DNA of 64,000 bases from Paracoccus saliphilus (GTDB lineage Bacteria; Pseudomonadota; Alphaproteobacteria; Rhodobacterales; Rhodobacteraceae). A program made the translations under genes and the position numbers. Numbering within the stretch: the stretch's first letter is position 1; each line of letters starts with the position of its first letter. This document shows positions 43,604 through 52,102 of the stretch, piece after piece. A model generated the notes under the pieces. It saw only the letters and a list, made by a program, of their open reading frames with translations, searched no databases and was not told the DNA's origin. The stretch spans positions 3,954,001 through 4,018,000 of the forward strand of contig NZ_CP067140.1 in assembly GCF_028553805.1 (NCBI RefSeq), read 5' to 3'.

Positions 43604-46526
43604 TCAGACGGCTCCCTTCCTTGTCATAGAAGACCGGGTCGCAGATCCGCGCCTTCATTACCTCGCCCGAAGGCAGCGGGAACTCCAGTATCTGTCCCAT
43701 GCGGTTCGGCCCATGCCGGACCAGCGCCATCGCGATCGGCATGTTCAGGGTCGGCGAATGATAGCTGGAGGTCACGCGTCCCTGCATCTTGCGCTGACCA
43801 TTGGAATTGGTGCCCTCGTCCACTGCATAGGCGCCATCGGGCAGCACCCGGCCGTCGAGGCTTTCCAACCCGACAAGTTGCCAGCGCGAACGATCGGCCA
43901 TATGGCTGCGGGCTTGGGCGCGCTTGCCGATATAATCGGACTTCTTCTTCGAGATCGCCCAGTTCAGCCCCAGATCCTGTGGGATGATGGTGCCGTCCGT
44001 CTCATCTCCGATCATGATGAAACCTTTTTCCGCGCGCATGACATGCATCGCCTCGGTTCCATAAGGGGTGATGTCGAGATCTCTGCCTACCTCGTGCAGC
44101 TTTTTCCACAATTCCAAGCCGCGGGAGGCGGGCACCGCGATCTCGTAGCTGAGTTCGCCCGAAAAGCTGATGCGATAGATTCGGGCGGGGATACCGGCGA
44201 TATCCCCCTCTTTCCAGGTCATGAAGAGGAAGGTTCCGGCGGAAAGATCGATGCTGCCGGGCAGGCGCTCAAGCAGGTCACGGGCCTTGGGACCAGCGAT
44301 GGCGATCTGGGCATATTGCTCGGTCAGGTTGGCGGTATAGACCTGCCAGTCCCACCATTCGCATTGCAGCCAGTCTTCCATATGAGCATGGATACGATCC
44401 GCCCCGCCGGTGGTCGTATGGCACAGCCATGTGTCCTCGGACAACCGCGCGACCACGCCGTCATCCATCAGAAAGCCGTTCTCGTTGCACATCAGCCCAT
44501 AGCGGCATTTGCCGACCTTCAGGCTGGACATCATGTTGGTATAGAGCATGTCCATCAGCCGCCCGGCATCCGGCCCCTTGACGATGATCTTGCCGAGGGT
44601 CGAGGCGTCCAGCGTGCCCACGCCGCCGCGTACCGCCACGATCTCGCGATTGACGGCATCATGCCGATCCTCGCCTGTGCGGGGATAGCAATAGGGGCGA
44701 CGCCAATGCCCGACGGGTTCCCATGACGCGCCGTGCTTCTCGTGCCAGCCGTGCATCGGGGTCTTGCGCAGGGGCTGGAACGCCTCGCCACGCGCATCGG
44801 CGGCGATGGTGGCCAGTGTCAACGGCGTATAGGGCGGGCGGAAGGTGGTCGTCCCGGTCGCCGGGATCGGCTGATCCAGGGCCTTGGACAGTACGGCGAG
44901 CCCGTTGATATTGCTGACCTTGCCCTGATCCGTGGCCATGCCAAGCGTGGTGTAGCGCTTGGTATGCTCGACGCTTGCGTAACCCTCGCGCGCGGCCAGC
45001 TCCACGTCGCTCACCTTCACGTCGTTCTGGAAATCCAGCCACATCTTGGAGCGCAGCTTGTAGGGCGCTTTCCGAGGCATCACCCAGACAGGCATGGTCG
45101 CGCCTTCGCGACGTTCCAGATCGCCCGCACAGCGCAGATCGCCATTCGCAGCACCAGTGGCAAGGACATTGCCGCGGCCATCCGCCCCAAGGGGCGGGCG
45201 GTCGGGGTCGGGGCGTAACATGGCCTGCCCCTCGTCCCAGAGCAGCTTTCCGCCGCAATGGCTCCACAGATGGACGACGGGGGACCAGCCGCCTGACATG
45301 GCGACAATATCGCAATCCAGCACGCCGCTGATCGCACCTTCGCCGGACTGATCGCACAATGCCACACCCTCGACATGGCGGTTGCCCTTGATCTTGGCGA
45401 TACCTGTGCCCAGCAATATGGGGATATTGCGGGCCCGCGCTGCCTGCGGCAGTTCGCCCGAGGCATCTGCGCGGGCATCGATGATCGCCACGACGTCGAG
45501 ACCGGCATCAGAGGCGATGAGCGCCGTGCGATAGGCATCGTCGTTATTGGTGACCAGGACGATCCTCTGGCCCGGTGCCACGCCGTAATCGCTGATGAAG
45601 TCCCGCACAGCCGAAGCCAGCATCACGCCCGGCACATCGTTGCAGGCAAAGCTGAGCGGCCTTTCCAGCGCACCCGTCGCGGTGACAATCCGCCCCGCCC
45701 GGATACGCCACAGCCGCTGTCGCGGTATGCCTTGGTCGGGATCGTGATCGGCCAGCGCCTCGCGCGCCAGAAGATAGCCGTGATCGTAAAGCCCCGTCGC
45801 CATGCAGTTGCGGCGCAGGGTGACATGGTCACGCCCGCGCAGATCGGCCAGCAGCGCGTCAATGGCGGCCTCTCCGTCGCGGTGATCGACCGGACTGCGA
45901 CCGCCCCAGATCGGGTTCTGCTCCAGCACGATCACGCGCTGGCCCTGCTCTGCCGCCTCGCGCGCGGCGGTCAGCCCCGCGATACCGCCACCGACAACGA
46001 CCACATCCGCAAAGCCATAGGCCTGCTCGTACATGTCGGGGTCGCGCTCCTTCGGTGCGCGGCCAAGCCCGGCACTGCGGCGGATGATCGGCTCGAACAC
46101 ATGTTTCCAGAACGGGCGCGGCTGCATGAAGGTCTTGTAATAGAACCCCGCCGGAAACATCGGCGACAGCCAGCTGTTGACCGCACCGATATCGGCATCC
46201 AGCGAGGGCCAGCAATTCTGGCTGCCCAGCACCATGCCGGGAACCAGCGCGGTGGTGGTGGCGCGCTGGTTGGGCTCGAACCGTCCACCCTGGCCAAGGC
46301 CGAACAGGGCATTGGGCTCTTCCGCGCCCGAAGCGATTGGGCCGCGCGGGCGATGATACTTGAAGGACCGGCCCATGAGCATCTGGCCATTGGCCAACAT
46401 GGCCGAAGCCAGCGTATCGCCCTGCACTCCGCGCAAATGGCGGCCGTCAAAACGGAAGGGAACCTGGAAAGCGCGGTCGATGAGGCGGCCGCCACGGGCC
46501 AGACGGAAGGGAGGCGTGTAGGTCAT
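43596..46526 (-). CDS. soxA: Sarcosine oxidase alpha subunit
   Basis: This is the large subunit of the enzyme that converts sarcosine, tetrahydrofolate and oxygen to glycine, methylene-THF and hydrogen peroxide. The 976-aa protein has an N-terminal ferredoxin-like segment (VPFRFDGRHLRGVQGDTLAS) and a dinucleotide-binding domain with VVVVGGGIAGLTAARE (175-190). The C-terminal half is GcvT-like (IGDETDGTIIPQDLGLNWAI). It lies between delta and gamma. The symbol duplicates that of the sulfur-oxidation soxA at 32.8 kb; the two are unrelated. Confidence 0.96.
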   Translation of the reverse strand: MTYTPPFRLARGGRLIDRAFQVPFRFDGRHLRGVQGDTLASAMLANGQMLMGRSFKYHRPRGPIASGAEEPNALFGLGQGGRFEPNQRATTTALVPGMVLGSQNCWPSLDADIGAVNSWLSPMFPAGFYYKTFMQPRPFWKHVFEPIIRRSAGLGRAPKERDPDMYEQAYGFADVVVVGGGIAGLTAAREAAEQGQRVIVLEQNPIWGGRSPVDHRDGEAAIDALLADLRGRDHVTLRRNCMATGLYDHGYLLAREALADHDPDQGIPRQRLWRIRAGRIVTATGALERPLSFACNDVPGVMLASAVRDFISDYGVAPGQRIVLVTNNDDAYRTALIASDAGLDVVAIIDARADASGELPQAARARNIPILLGTGIAKIKGNRHVEGVALCDQSGEGAISGVLDCDIVAMSGGWSPVVHLWSHCGGKLLWDEGQAMLRPDPDRPPLGADGRGNVLATGAANGDLRCAGDLERREGATMPVWVMPRKAPYKLRSKMWLDFQNDVKVSDVELAAREGYASVEHTKRYTTLGMATDQGKVSNINGLAVLSKALDQPIPATGTTTFRPPYTPLTLATIAADARGEAFQPLRKTPMHGWHEKHGASWEPVGHWRRPYCYPRTGEDRHDAVNREIVAVRGGVGTLDASTLGKIIVKGPDAGRLMDMLYTNMMSSLKVGKCRYGLMCNENGFLMDDGVVARLSEDTWLCHTTTGGADRIHAHMEDWLQCEWWDWQVYTANLTEQYAQIAIAGPKARDLLERLPGSIDLSAGTFLFMTWKEGDIAGIPARIYRISFSGELSYEIAVPASRGLELWKKLHEVGRDLDITPYGTEAMHVMRAEKGFIMIGDETDGTIIPQDLGLNWAISKKKSDYIGKRAQARSHMADRSRWQLVGLESLDGRVLPDGAYAVDEGTNSNGQRKMQGRVTSSYHSPTLNMPIAMALVRHGPNRMGQILEFPLPSGEVMKARICDPVFYDKEGSRLNG

Positions 46527-46532
46527 CTTGCG

Positions 46533-46859
46533 TCAGTTCCAGTCGGGTTGCCAGTCGGGGCGGGATGCGCGGATCGCGGCGACGATCTCGGCGGGCGGGT
46601 GCGGGGTCTGTGCGCTGTAAGTGCCAAAGACCTGCAATGTGGCGGTATCGCGAGCGGCATGGAACCATTTTCCGCAGCCATAGGAATGGCGCCAGCGTTC
46701 GAAATGCACGCCCTTGGGGTTCTTGCGGGCAAACAGGTAGCCCTCGAACTCCTCGTCGCCGCCATCGGGACCGACGCGTCTCAGATGCGCTTCGCCGCCC
46801 GGATGCAGCTCGGTTTCTTCGGCTTGAATACCACAATAGGGACAGGTCAATATCAGCAT
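46533..46859 (-). CDS. soxD: Sarcosine oxidase delta subunit
   Basis: The 108-aa zinc-binding subunit begins MLILTCPYCGIQAEETELH and has a later RHSYGCGKWFHAARD, giving the cysteine/histidine set for one zinc. The tail TYSAQTPHPPAEIVAAIRAS is typical. Its ATG directly follows the TGA of the TfoX-like gene. It is distinct from the sulfur-oxidation soxD at 28.7 kb. Confidence 0.95.
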   Translation of the reverse strand: MLILTCPYCGIQAEETELHPGGEAHLRRVGPDGGDEEFEGYLFARKNPKGVHFERWRHSYGCGKWFHAARDTATLQVFGTYSAQTPHPPAEIVAAIRASRPDWQPDWN

Positions 46860-47195
46860 TCAGCGGTCCTTGGGCGGAAATATGGAAACATGGGTCAGCG
46901 CCATGCGGGCGAGGCCCCGGCGGATCGTGTCATCGGCAAGCGAAGGTCCAGACAGCCAGATGAAGCCGGGCTTGTCGCGACCGGATTGCGACATGCGTTC
47001 GGTGCCGGGAAAACGCAACGCTTCTGGCTCGGCCTGCTTGCCAACCCGAAACATGGCCCGGCCCTCGCGCGCGGCGCAGAGCATATGTCCGTTCAGCATG
47101 TAGCAAAGCCCGCCGAACATCGGGCGGCCCTCGACGCCCTCGGGATGGTCGAGATCGTCGAGAAGCTGGGATTCGAGACCGGGATCACGCGTCAT
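46860..47195 (-). CDS. TfoX N-terminal-domain protein
   Basis: The 111-aa protein matches the stand-alone TfoX N-terminal domain: LLDDLDHPEGVEGRPMFGGL, then CYMLNGHMLCAAREGRAMFR and VGKQAEPEAL. The C-terminal DNA-transformation domain of full TfoX is absent, so a competence role is unlikely. It sits inside the sarcosine oxidase operon, its TGA touching the ATG of the delta subunit gene. Role unknown. The start at 47195 (MTRDPG) is chosen because the frame upstream looks non-coding. Confidence 0.82.
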   Translation of the reverse strand: MTRDPGLESQLLDDLDHPEGVEGRPMFGGLCYMLNGHMLCAAREGRAMFRVGKQAEPEALRFPGTERMSQSGRDKPGFIWLSGPSLADDTIRRGLARMALTHVSIFPPKDR

Positions 47196-47218
47196 GGCCT
47201 GCACCTCGTGCAAGCAGA

Positions 47219-47243
47219 AACCGGGAGCGGATCGCCCCCGGTT
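47219..47243. terminator. Hairpin in the sarcosine oxidase operon
   Basis: AACCGGG / CCCGGTT with an 11-base loop forms a 7-bp stem just upstream of the TfoX-like gene. There is no T-run on the minus strand. It may be an attenuating or mRNA-stabilising hairpin rather than a full terminator. Confidence 0.35.
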
Positions 47244-47298
47244 CCTCCGGGCAGGAGGCACCGGAAAAGCCTTGTCAGACTTTTTCCAAAACCTGCCT

Positions 47299-47330
47299 CA
47301 CCCAGTAAATATTCAGATGAAGTAGAAAGG
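47299..47330 (+). repeat. Intergenic repeat, degenerate copy 6
   Basis: CACCCAGTAAATATTCAG followed by ATGAAGTAGAAAGG keeps the order of the family core (GATATTTG, then GATGAAGAAGAAG) but with several changes. It lies in the 156-bp gap between the TfoX-like and Ala-rich genes. Confidence 0.4.
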
Positions 47331-47351
47331 GATTTCCCCCCGCGGTCTACA

Positions 47352-47606
47352 TCAGTTCGCCGGCTCTTCCGTTGCAGCGTCATCGGCAGGTGCAGCCGGG
47401 TCAGCCGCGGCGTCGTCGGCAGGAGCGGCCGCATCATCGGCCGGGGCCTCTGTGGCTGCGGGATCCGCCGGTGCTTCGGTGGCTGCGGGTTCTTCGACAG
47501 CCGGATCACCGCTTTCACCGCCGCCCATGAAGAAGAACAGCAATGCCACGACGACCACGACGGCGCCGATGATATAGTAGAGCCCGTTCTTATTGCCTTC
47601 AGCCAT
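47352..47606 (-). CDS. Small membrane protein with Ala/Asp/Pro repeat tail
   Basis: The 84-aa protein has a short basic N-terminus (MAEGNKNGL), one strong membrane helix (YYIIGAVVVVVALLFFFMGG) and a tail made of degenerate repeats of the PADDAA type (ATEAPADDAAAPADDAAADP). AAGGGAC precedes the ATG at 47606; two earlier in-frame starts have no such site. The tail is predicted disordered and acidic. It sits between the sarcosine oxidase beta gene and the TfoX-like gene. I do not recognise a functional family. Confidence 0.7.
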   Translation of the reverse strand: MAEGNKNGLYYIIGAVVVVVALLFFFMGGGESGDPAVEEPAATEAPADPAATEAPADDAAAPADDAAADPAAPADDAATEEPAN

Positions 47607-47697
47607 GATTGTCCCTTTCGTTGACATGGTTCGCAACAAGTCAATTCATGATTAACCGCCAAGGTTCCTGCAAGTTTTTTCATGCGCGGAACCCCGC

Positions 47698-48963
47698 CTA
47701 ATGCGCCACGCCGGCGGCGACGGATTCATCGATGAACCGCCCCTCGCGAAAGCGGTTCAGGCCGAATTCCGCCGCCAGCGGGCCGGGAGAGCCATTCGCG
47801 ATCAGCTCGGCCATCGCCCAGCCAGAGCCGGGGATCGACTTGAATCCGCCGGTGCCCCAACCGCAATTGACGAAGATGCCGCCCACCGGGGTCGCCGACA
47901 GGATCGGCGATCGGTCCCCGGTCATGTCCACGATACCGCCCCATTGCCGCAGCATCTTGAGACGCGAGATCATCGGGAAGGTTTCCACCAATGCCCGCAC
48001 GGTTTCCTCGACATGATGCCACGAGCCGCGTTGGGTGAAATTGTTGAACCCGTCGGTGCCGCCGCCGATCACCATCTCGCCCTTGTCGGATTGCGACAGG
48101 TAGCCATGAACGGTATTGGCCATCACCACGACATCCATGCAGGGCTTGATCGGCTCGGAGACCAGCGCCTGCAGCGCCACGCTTTCGATGGGCAGACGGA
48201 ATCCCGCCATCTCGGCCAGCTGGCTGGAATGCCCCGCCACGGCCATCGCCAGCTTCTCGCAGCCGATCCGTCCCTTGGAAGTATTGACGGCGCGCACCTG
48301 CCCGCCTTCGGTCTCGATTCCCTGCACTTCGCAGTTCTGGATGATATGCATGCCCATATCGCTGCAAGCACGCGCATATCCCCATGCCACCGCATCATGC
48401 CGGGCAGTGCCGCCGCGCGTCTGATAAAGCCCGCCGAGGACCGGATAGCGCGGCCCTTCCAGGCTGATGATCGGAACCAGTTCCTTGACGCGGGCAGGCT
48501 CGATCCATTCGGTCGCCACGCCCTGCAGGTTGTTGGCATAGGCGGTGCGCTTGTAGCCACGAACCTCGTGCTCGGTCTGCGCCAGCATGATCACCCCGCG
48601 CGGGCTGAACATGATGTTGTAGTTCAGTTCCTGCGACAGCGTCTCGTATAGCTGCAACGCCTTGTTGTAGATCGCCGCCGAGGGGTTCTGCAGATAGTTC
48701 GAACGGATGATCGTGGTGTTGCGCCCGGTATTGCCACCGCCCAGCCAGCCCTTCTCGATCACGGCGACATCGGTAATGCCGAAATTCTTGCCGAGGTAAT
48801 AGGCGGTCGCCAACCCGTGCCCGCCCGCACCGACGATCACCACCTTGTAGCGGTCGCGCGGTTGGGGATTCGTCCATGCACGCTGCCAGCCCTGATGCTG
48901 CCGCAACGCCTCGCGGGCTATGGCAAAGACGGAATAACGACCGGAACGCGATGCTGTCGACAT
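47698..48963 (-). CDS. soxB: Sarcosine oxidase beta subunit
   Basis: This subunit holds the FAD site and the covalent FMN, and oxidises sarcosine. The start at 48963 follows GGGTGGGG. The 421-aa protein has the Rossmann motif VVIVGAGGHGLATAYYLG (residues 41-58) and the ARHDAVAWGYARA segment, whose His189 is a candidate for the flavin-linking residue. The C-terminal TPVGGIFVNCGWGTGGFKSI region is typical. It is the first gene of the leftward operon, and two extra genes separate it from delta. It is unrelated to the sulfur-oxidation soxB at 31-32.7 kb. Confidence 0.96.
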   Translation of the reverse strand: MSTASRSGRYSVFAIAREALRQHQGWQRAWTNPQPRDRYKVVIVGAGGHGLATAYYLGKNFGITDVAVIEKGWLGGGNTGRNTTIIRSNYLQNPSAAIYNKALQLYETLSQELNYNIMFSPRGVIMLAQTEHEVRGYKRTAYANNLQGVATEWIEPARVKELVPIISLEGPRYPVLGGLYQTRGGTARHDAVAWGYARACSDMGMHIIQNCEVQGIETEGGQVRAVNTSKGRIGCEKLAMAVAGHSSQLAEMAGFRLPIESVALQALVSEPIKPCMDVVVMANTVHGYLSQSDKGEMVIGGGTDGFNNFTQRGSWHHVEETVRALVETFPMISRLKMLRQWGGIVDMTGDRSPILSATPVGGIFVNCGWGTGGFKSIPGSGWAMAELIANGSPGPLAAEFGLNRFREGRFIDESVAAGVAH

Positions 48964-49168
48964 GGAAACCCCACCCTGAATCACGTTTCACCATGGCGAG
49001 GGAAGCGCAACCTGACTACGCATCCAGCGGCAGATCGCGGCGAAATGCGACACCGCGCGCCAGGAAGACCCTCATGCAAAGGTCTTTATCGCGGGCTTGT
49101 CATCGCGGTTTCACTTTTCCGTCGCGGGGAAACCGGTTAGTCCGGATCGGGAAGACCAAGGAGATCCG

Positions 49169-50401
49169 ATGTTCTGGCTGTTATGCGCGCTTCTGACGCT
49201 GGTGGTTGCGGCTGCGATTGCGGCTCCGCTCATGCGGGCGCGCGATGCCGACACGCCTTCGGCGGCCAGCTATGACCTGCGTGTCTATCGCGATCAGCTT
49301 CGCGAGGTCGAACGCGACCTGGAACGCGGCGTGATCGGCGAGGACGAGGCCGGACGCCTGCGCAACGAGATCGGCCGCAAGGTGCTGGAGACCGATCGCA
49401 AGCTGACCGAGGCGACCCCGTCCCGCCGCGGCGGCAAGATGGCCGGGGCAGTCGTCACCCTGGCGGTGCTGCTGGCCGGGGCGGTCGGGCTTTATCTCTA
49501 TCAAGGCGCACCGGATGCCCCGGATTTGCCGCTATCCACGCGGATCGCGAATGCCGAACGCGCCTATGACAACCGTCCGAACCAGGCCGAGGCCGAGGCG
49601 GCGGCCCCCGAACCCGATAAGCCCGAGGTCGATCAGGAATATGTCACGCTGGTCGAGCAACTGCGCGAGGCGGTGGCCAGGACACCCGACGATCCGCAAG
49701 GGCTGACCTTGCTGGCCACGAACGAGATGCGCCTCGGCAACATGATCGCCGCACGAGAGGCTCAGCAGCGGCTGGTCGAACTGCGAGGCGATCAGGCCAG
49801 TGCCAGCGAACTGATGCGACTCTCGGCCCTGATGATCGAGGCGGCAGGCGGAATTATCACACCCGAGGCCGAAGAATTGCTTGCCCGCGCCTTGCAGAAG
49901 GATCGCAGCCTGCCTCAGGGCCGCTATCTTCTGGGCCTGCTCCAATTGCAGAATGGCCGACCCGACCGTGCTTTTCCAATCTGGCGCCAGCTCCTCGAAG
50001 AGGGGCCCCATGACGCCCCCTGGAACGCACCGATCCGGGCCAGCATCCGTGACCTTGCCTGGCTGGCCGGGCAGCCGGACTATGTTCCGCCCGAACCGGA
50101 AACCACCGGGATGCCCGCACTGCCCGGTCCTGACGCAGATGCGATGGCCGATGCCGAGGACATGACCGCCGGGGAACGGCAGGAGATGATCGAGGGCATG
50201 GTCGCCGGGCTGGAATCGCGGCTGGCAACTCAGGGCGGCTCGCCCGAGGAATGGGCGCGACTGATCGGGTCTCTGGCGGTTCTGGAACAGACCGAACGGG
50301 CCCACGCAATCTGGCAAGAGGCGCAACAGCGTTTTGGCGCCACACCCGAGGCGATTGCCCCGATTCAGGCGGCGGCGGAAAAGGCGGGATTGACCCAATG
50401 A
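49169..50401 (+). CDS. ccmI: Cytochrome c biogenesis protein CcmI
   Basis: CcmI handles apocytochrome c for heme attachment. The start at 49169 follows AAGGAG. The 410-aa protein has an N-terminal membrane helix (WLLCALLTLVVAAAIAAPL), the cytosolic LRVYRDQLREVERDLERGVI with EDEAGRLRNEIGRKVL motif, a second helix (GAVVTLAVLLAGAVGLYLY) and a periplasmic TPR domain from about residue 170. It is needed for c-type cytochromes such as SoxA, SoxX and SoxD. Other ccm genes are not adjacent. It overlaps ruvX by 4 bp. Confidence 0.93.
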   Translation: MFWLLCALLTLVVAAAIAAPLMRARDADTPSAASYDLRVYRDQLREVERDLERGVIGEDEAGRLRNEIGRKVLETDRKLTEATPSRRGGKMAGAVVTLAVLLAGAVGLYLYQGAPDAPDLPLSTRIANAERAYDNRPNQAEAEAAAPEPDKPEVDQEYVTLVEQLREAVARTPDDPQGLTLLATNEMRLGNMIAAREAQQRLVELRGDQASASELMRLSALMIEAAGGIITPEAEELLARALQKDRSLPQGRYLLGLLQLQNGRPDRAFPIWRQLLEEGPHDAPWNAPIRASIRDLAWLAGQPDYVPPEPETTGMPALPGPDADAMADAEDMTAGERQEMIEGMVAGLESRLATQGGSPEEWARLIGSLAVLEQTERAHAIWQEAQQRFGATPEAIAPIQAAAEKAGLTQ

Positions 50402-50865
50402 TCCACGAAGATATCGCCGATATGGCGGCCACGCTGCCCCGTATGGGGGCCTTGGCCGGGCTCGACCTGGGCACCAAGACCATCGGGGTCGCGGTCAGTG
50501 ACGGAATGCGGCAGGTCGCCTCTCCGCTCAAGGTGATCCGGCGGCGGAAATTCACGCTGGACGCCGCCGACCTTCTGGCGATCCTGGGCGAACGGCAGAT
50601 CACCGGGCTGATCCTCGGTCTGCCACGCAACATGGATGGGACCGAGGGACCAAGGGCGCAATCGACCCGTGCCTTTGCCCGGAACCTGTCCGGCCTGACC
50701 GATCTTCCCATCGGTTTCTGGGACGAGCGGCTCTCTACCGTCGCCGCTGAACGCGCGCTTCTCGAAGCAGATACCTCGCGCAAGCGCCGCTCCGAGGTCA
50801 TCGACCAGGTCGCGGCTGGCTATATCCTGCAGGGCGCCCTGGACCGGCTGCGCCATCTGGGGTGA
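50398..50865 (+). CDS. ruvX: Holliday junction resolvase-like protein RuvX/YqgF
   Basis: The 155-aa RNase H-fold protein has ALAGLDLGTKTIGVAVSDG (residues 18-36), LILGLPRNMDGTEGPRAQST, WDERLSTVAAERALLEAD and the closing DQVAAGYILQGALDRL. Members act in 16S pre-rRNA processing, and a Holliday-junction role is also proposed. Its ATG overlaps the ccmI stop (ATGA). Confidence 0.95.
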   Translation: MIHEDIADMAATLPRMGALAGLDLGTKTIGVAVSDGMRQVASPLKVIRRRKFTLDAADLLAILGERQITGLILGLPRNMDGTEGPRAQSTRAFARNLSGLTDLPIGFWDERLSTVAAERALLEADTSRKRRSEVIDQVAAGYILQGALDRLRHLG

Positions 50866-50930
50866 AAAAGGGTTGTATCCCCTGCCGTTATCCTTAGCTT
50901 CCCGCGCGACATGACAGCACAGGGGCAAAC

Positions 50931-51989
50931 ATGAAACGCGTGAAACTTGGCGGCAGCGATGTCGAGGTCAGCGAAATCTGCCTTGGCACCATGACCTTCG
51001 GGAACCAGACGAGCGAGGCAGATGCCCATGCCCAGCTGGACCGCGCAGTGGATGTCGGCCTGACATTCCTGGATTGCGCCGAACTCTATCCGGTCAACCC
51101 GGTCAGACGCGAAACCGTCGGCGGCTCGGAAGAAATCCTCGGCCGCTGGCTGTCCCGACCCGGCAATCGCGACCGGGTGGAAGTGGCAACCAAGGTCACC
51201 GGACCCAGCCAGGCGGTCCGCGACAACGCGCCCTATGACGGCGTAGTCATCCGGCAGACCATCGACGCCTCGTTGCGGCGGCTGCAGACCGACCGGATCG
51301 ACCTCTATCAACTGCATTGGCCGGTCCGAGGCACATGGGCATTTCGCAACAACTGGACCTATGACTCTTCGAGCCGCTCGAAACAGCAAGTCCTGGACCA
51401 CATGGCCGATGTGCTTGACGCGATGACCGAAGCCGTAAAATCGGGCAAGCTGCGCGCATTCGGGTTGTCGAACGAGACCGCATGGGGGCTGACCCGCTGG
51501 TGCGATGTAGCGGATCGGACGGGTGGGCCGCGCGTCGCCGCCATCCAGAATGAATATTCGCTGCTCCACCGGCTCCATGACACCGATCTGGCCGAGGCCG
51601 CGAATGCCGAGGACGTGACCCTGCTGGCATTTTCGCCGCTCGCCGCCGGCCTTCTGACCGGCAAGTATCAAACCGATGCCTTGCCCGAAGGCAGCCGCGC
51701 CGCAGTGGACAAGGCGCATGGCGGGCTCGGCAATCTGGGCGGCCGCAAGACCGCGCAGGCACTGAAGGCTGTGGCGGCCTATCACAGGCTTGCCGCAGAG
51801 CATGGCTGGGATCCGGTTCAGCTTTCCATCGCATGGCAATTGACGCGCCCCTTCAGGAATGTCCCGATCATTGGCGCGACCACCGGAGCACAGCTCGAGC
51901 ACCTGATCGAAGGCTTTGGGAAGACCCCGTCCGAAGAGCTCTGCAAGGCCATCGACCGGCTGCACAAGGAGCATGGCCTGCCCTATTGA
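50931..51989 (+). CDS. NADP(H)-dependent aldo/keto reductase (Tas-like)
   Basis: The 352-aa enzyme has the AKR barrel pattern: EICLGTMTFGNQTSEADAHA, the catalytic tyrosine region FLDCAELYPVN, LQTDRIDLYQLHWPVRG, and the C-terminal cofactor motif NVPIIGATTGAQLEHLIEGF. The insertion after HWPVRG (FRNNWTYDSSSRSKQQVLDH) places it with Tas-like members. The physiological substrate is unknown. AGGGG precedes the start. An intergenic repeat follows the stop. Confidence 0.9.
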   Translation: MKRVKLGGSDVEVSEICLGTMTFGNQTSEADAHAQLDRAVDVGLTFLDCAELYPVNPVRRETVGGSEEILGRWLSRPGNRDRVEVATKVTGPSQAVRDNAPYDGVVIRQTIDASLRRLQTDRIDLYQLHWPVRGTWAFRNNWTYDSSSRSKQQVLDHMADVLDAMTEAVKSGKLRAFGLSNETAWGLTRWCDVADRTGGPRVAAIQNEYSLLHRLHDTDLAEAANAEDVTLLAFSPLAAGLLTGKYQTDALPEGSRAAVDKAHGGLGNLGGRKTAQALKAVAAYHRLAAEHGWDPVQLSIAWQLTRPFRNVPIIGATTGAQLEHLIEGFGKTPSEELCKAIDRLHKEHGLPY

Positions 51990-52028
51990 TCCGGGTGGAA
52001 CCGGGGCGCCTGCTTCCGGCGTTGGCCG

Positions 52029-52091
52029 GGGCTGTCTGCCCCCATCCGGCTGACGCCGGATTCCCCCGAGGATACTTGCCTGAAGAAGAAG
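52029..52091 (+). repeat. Intergenic repeat, copy 7
   Basis: GC hairpin GGGGCTGTCTGCCCCC, a second inverted pair (ATCCGGC-TGAC-GCCGGAT), then CCCCCGAGGATACTTGC and TGAAGAAGAAGG. It is the near mirror of copy 4. It separates the converging reductase and pfkB genes and may double as a terminator. Confidence 0.7.
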
Positions 52092-52102
52092 GGGCTGCGG
52101 TC

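Noticed and set aside
46860..47195. TfoX-like gene as a competence regulator
   Set aside because: Only the N-terminal domain is present and the gene is coupled to sarcosine oxidase genes; no competence genes are nearby.
45375..47624. Long + strand open frame (749 codons) opposite sarcosine oxidase genes
   Set aside because: It is antisense to the well-supported alpha, delta and TfoX-like genes and has shadow-type composition.
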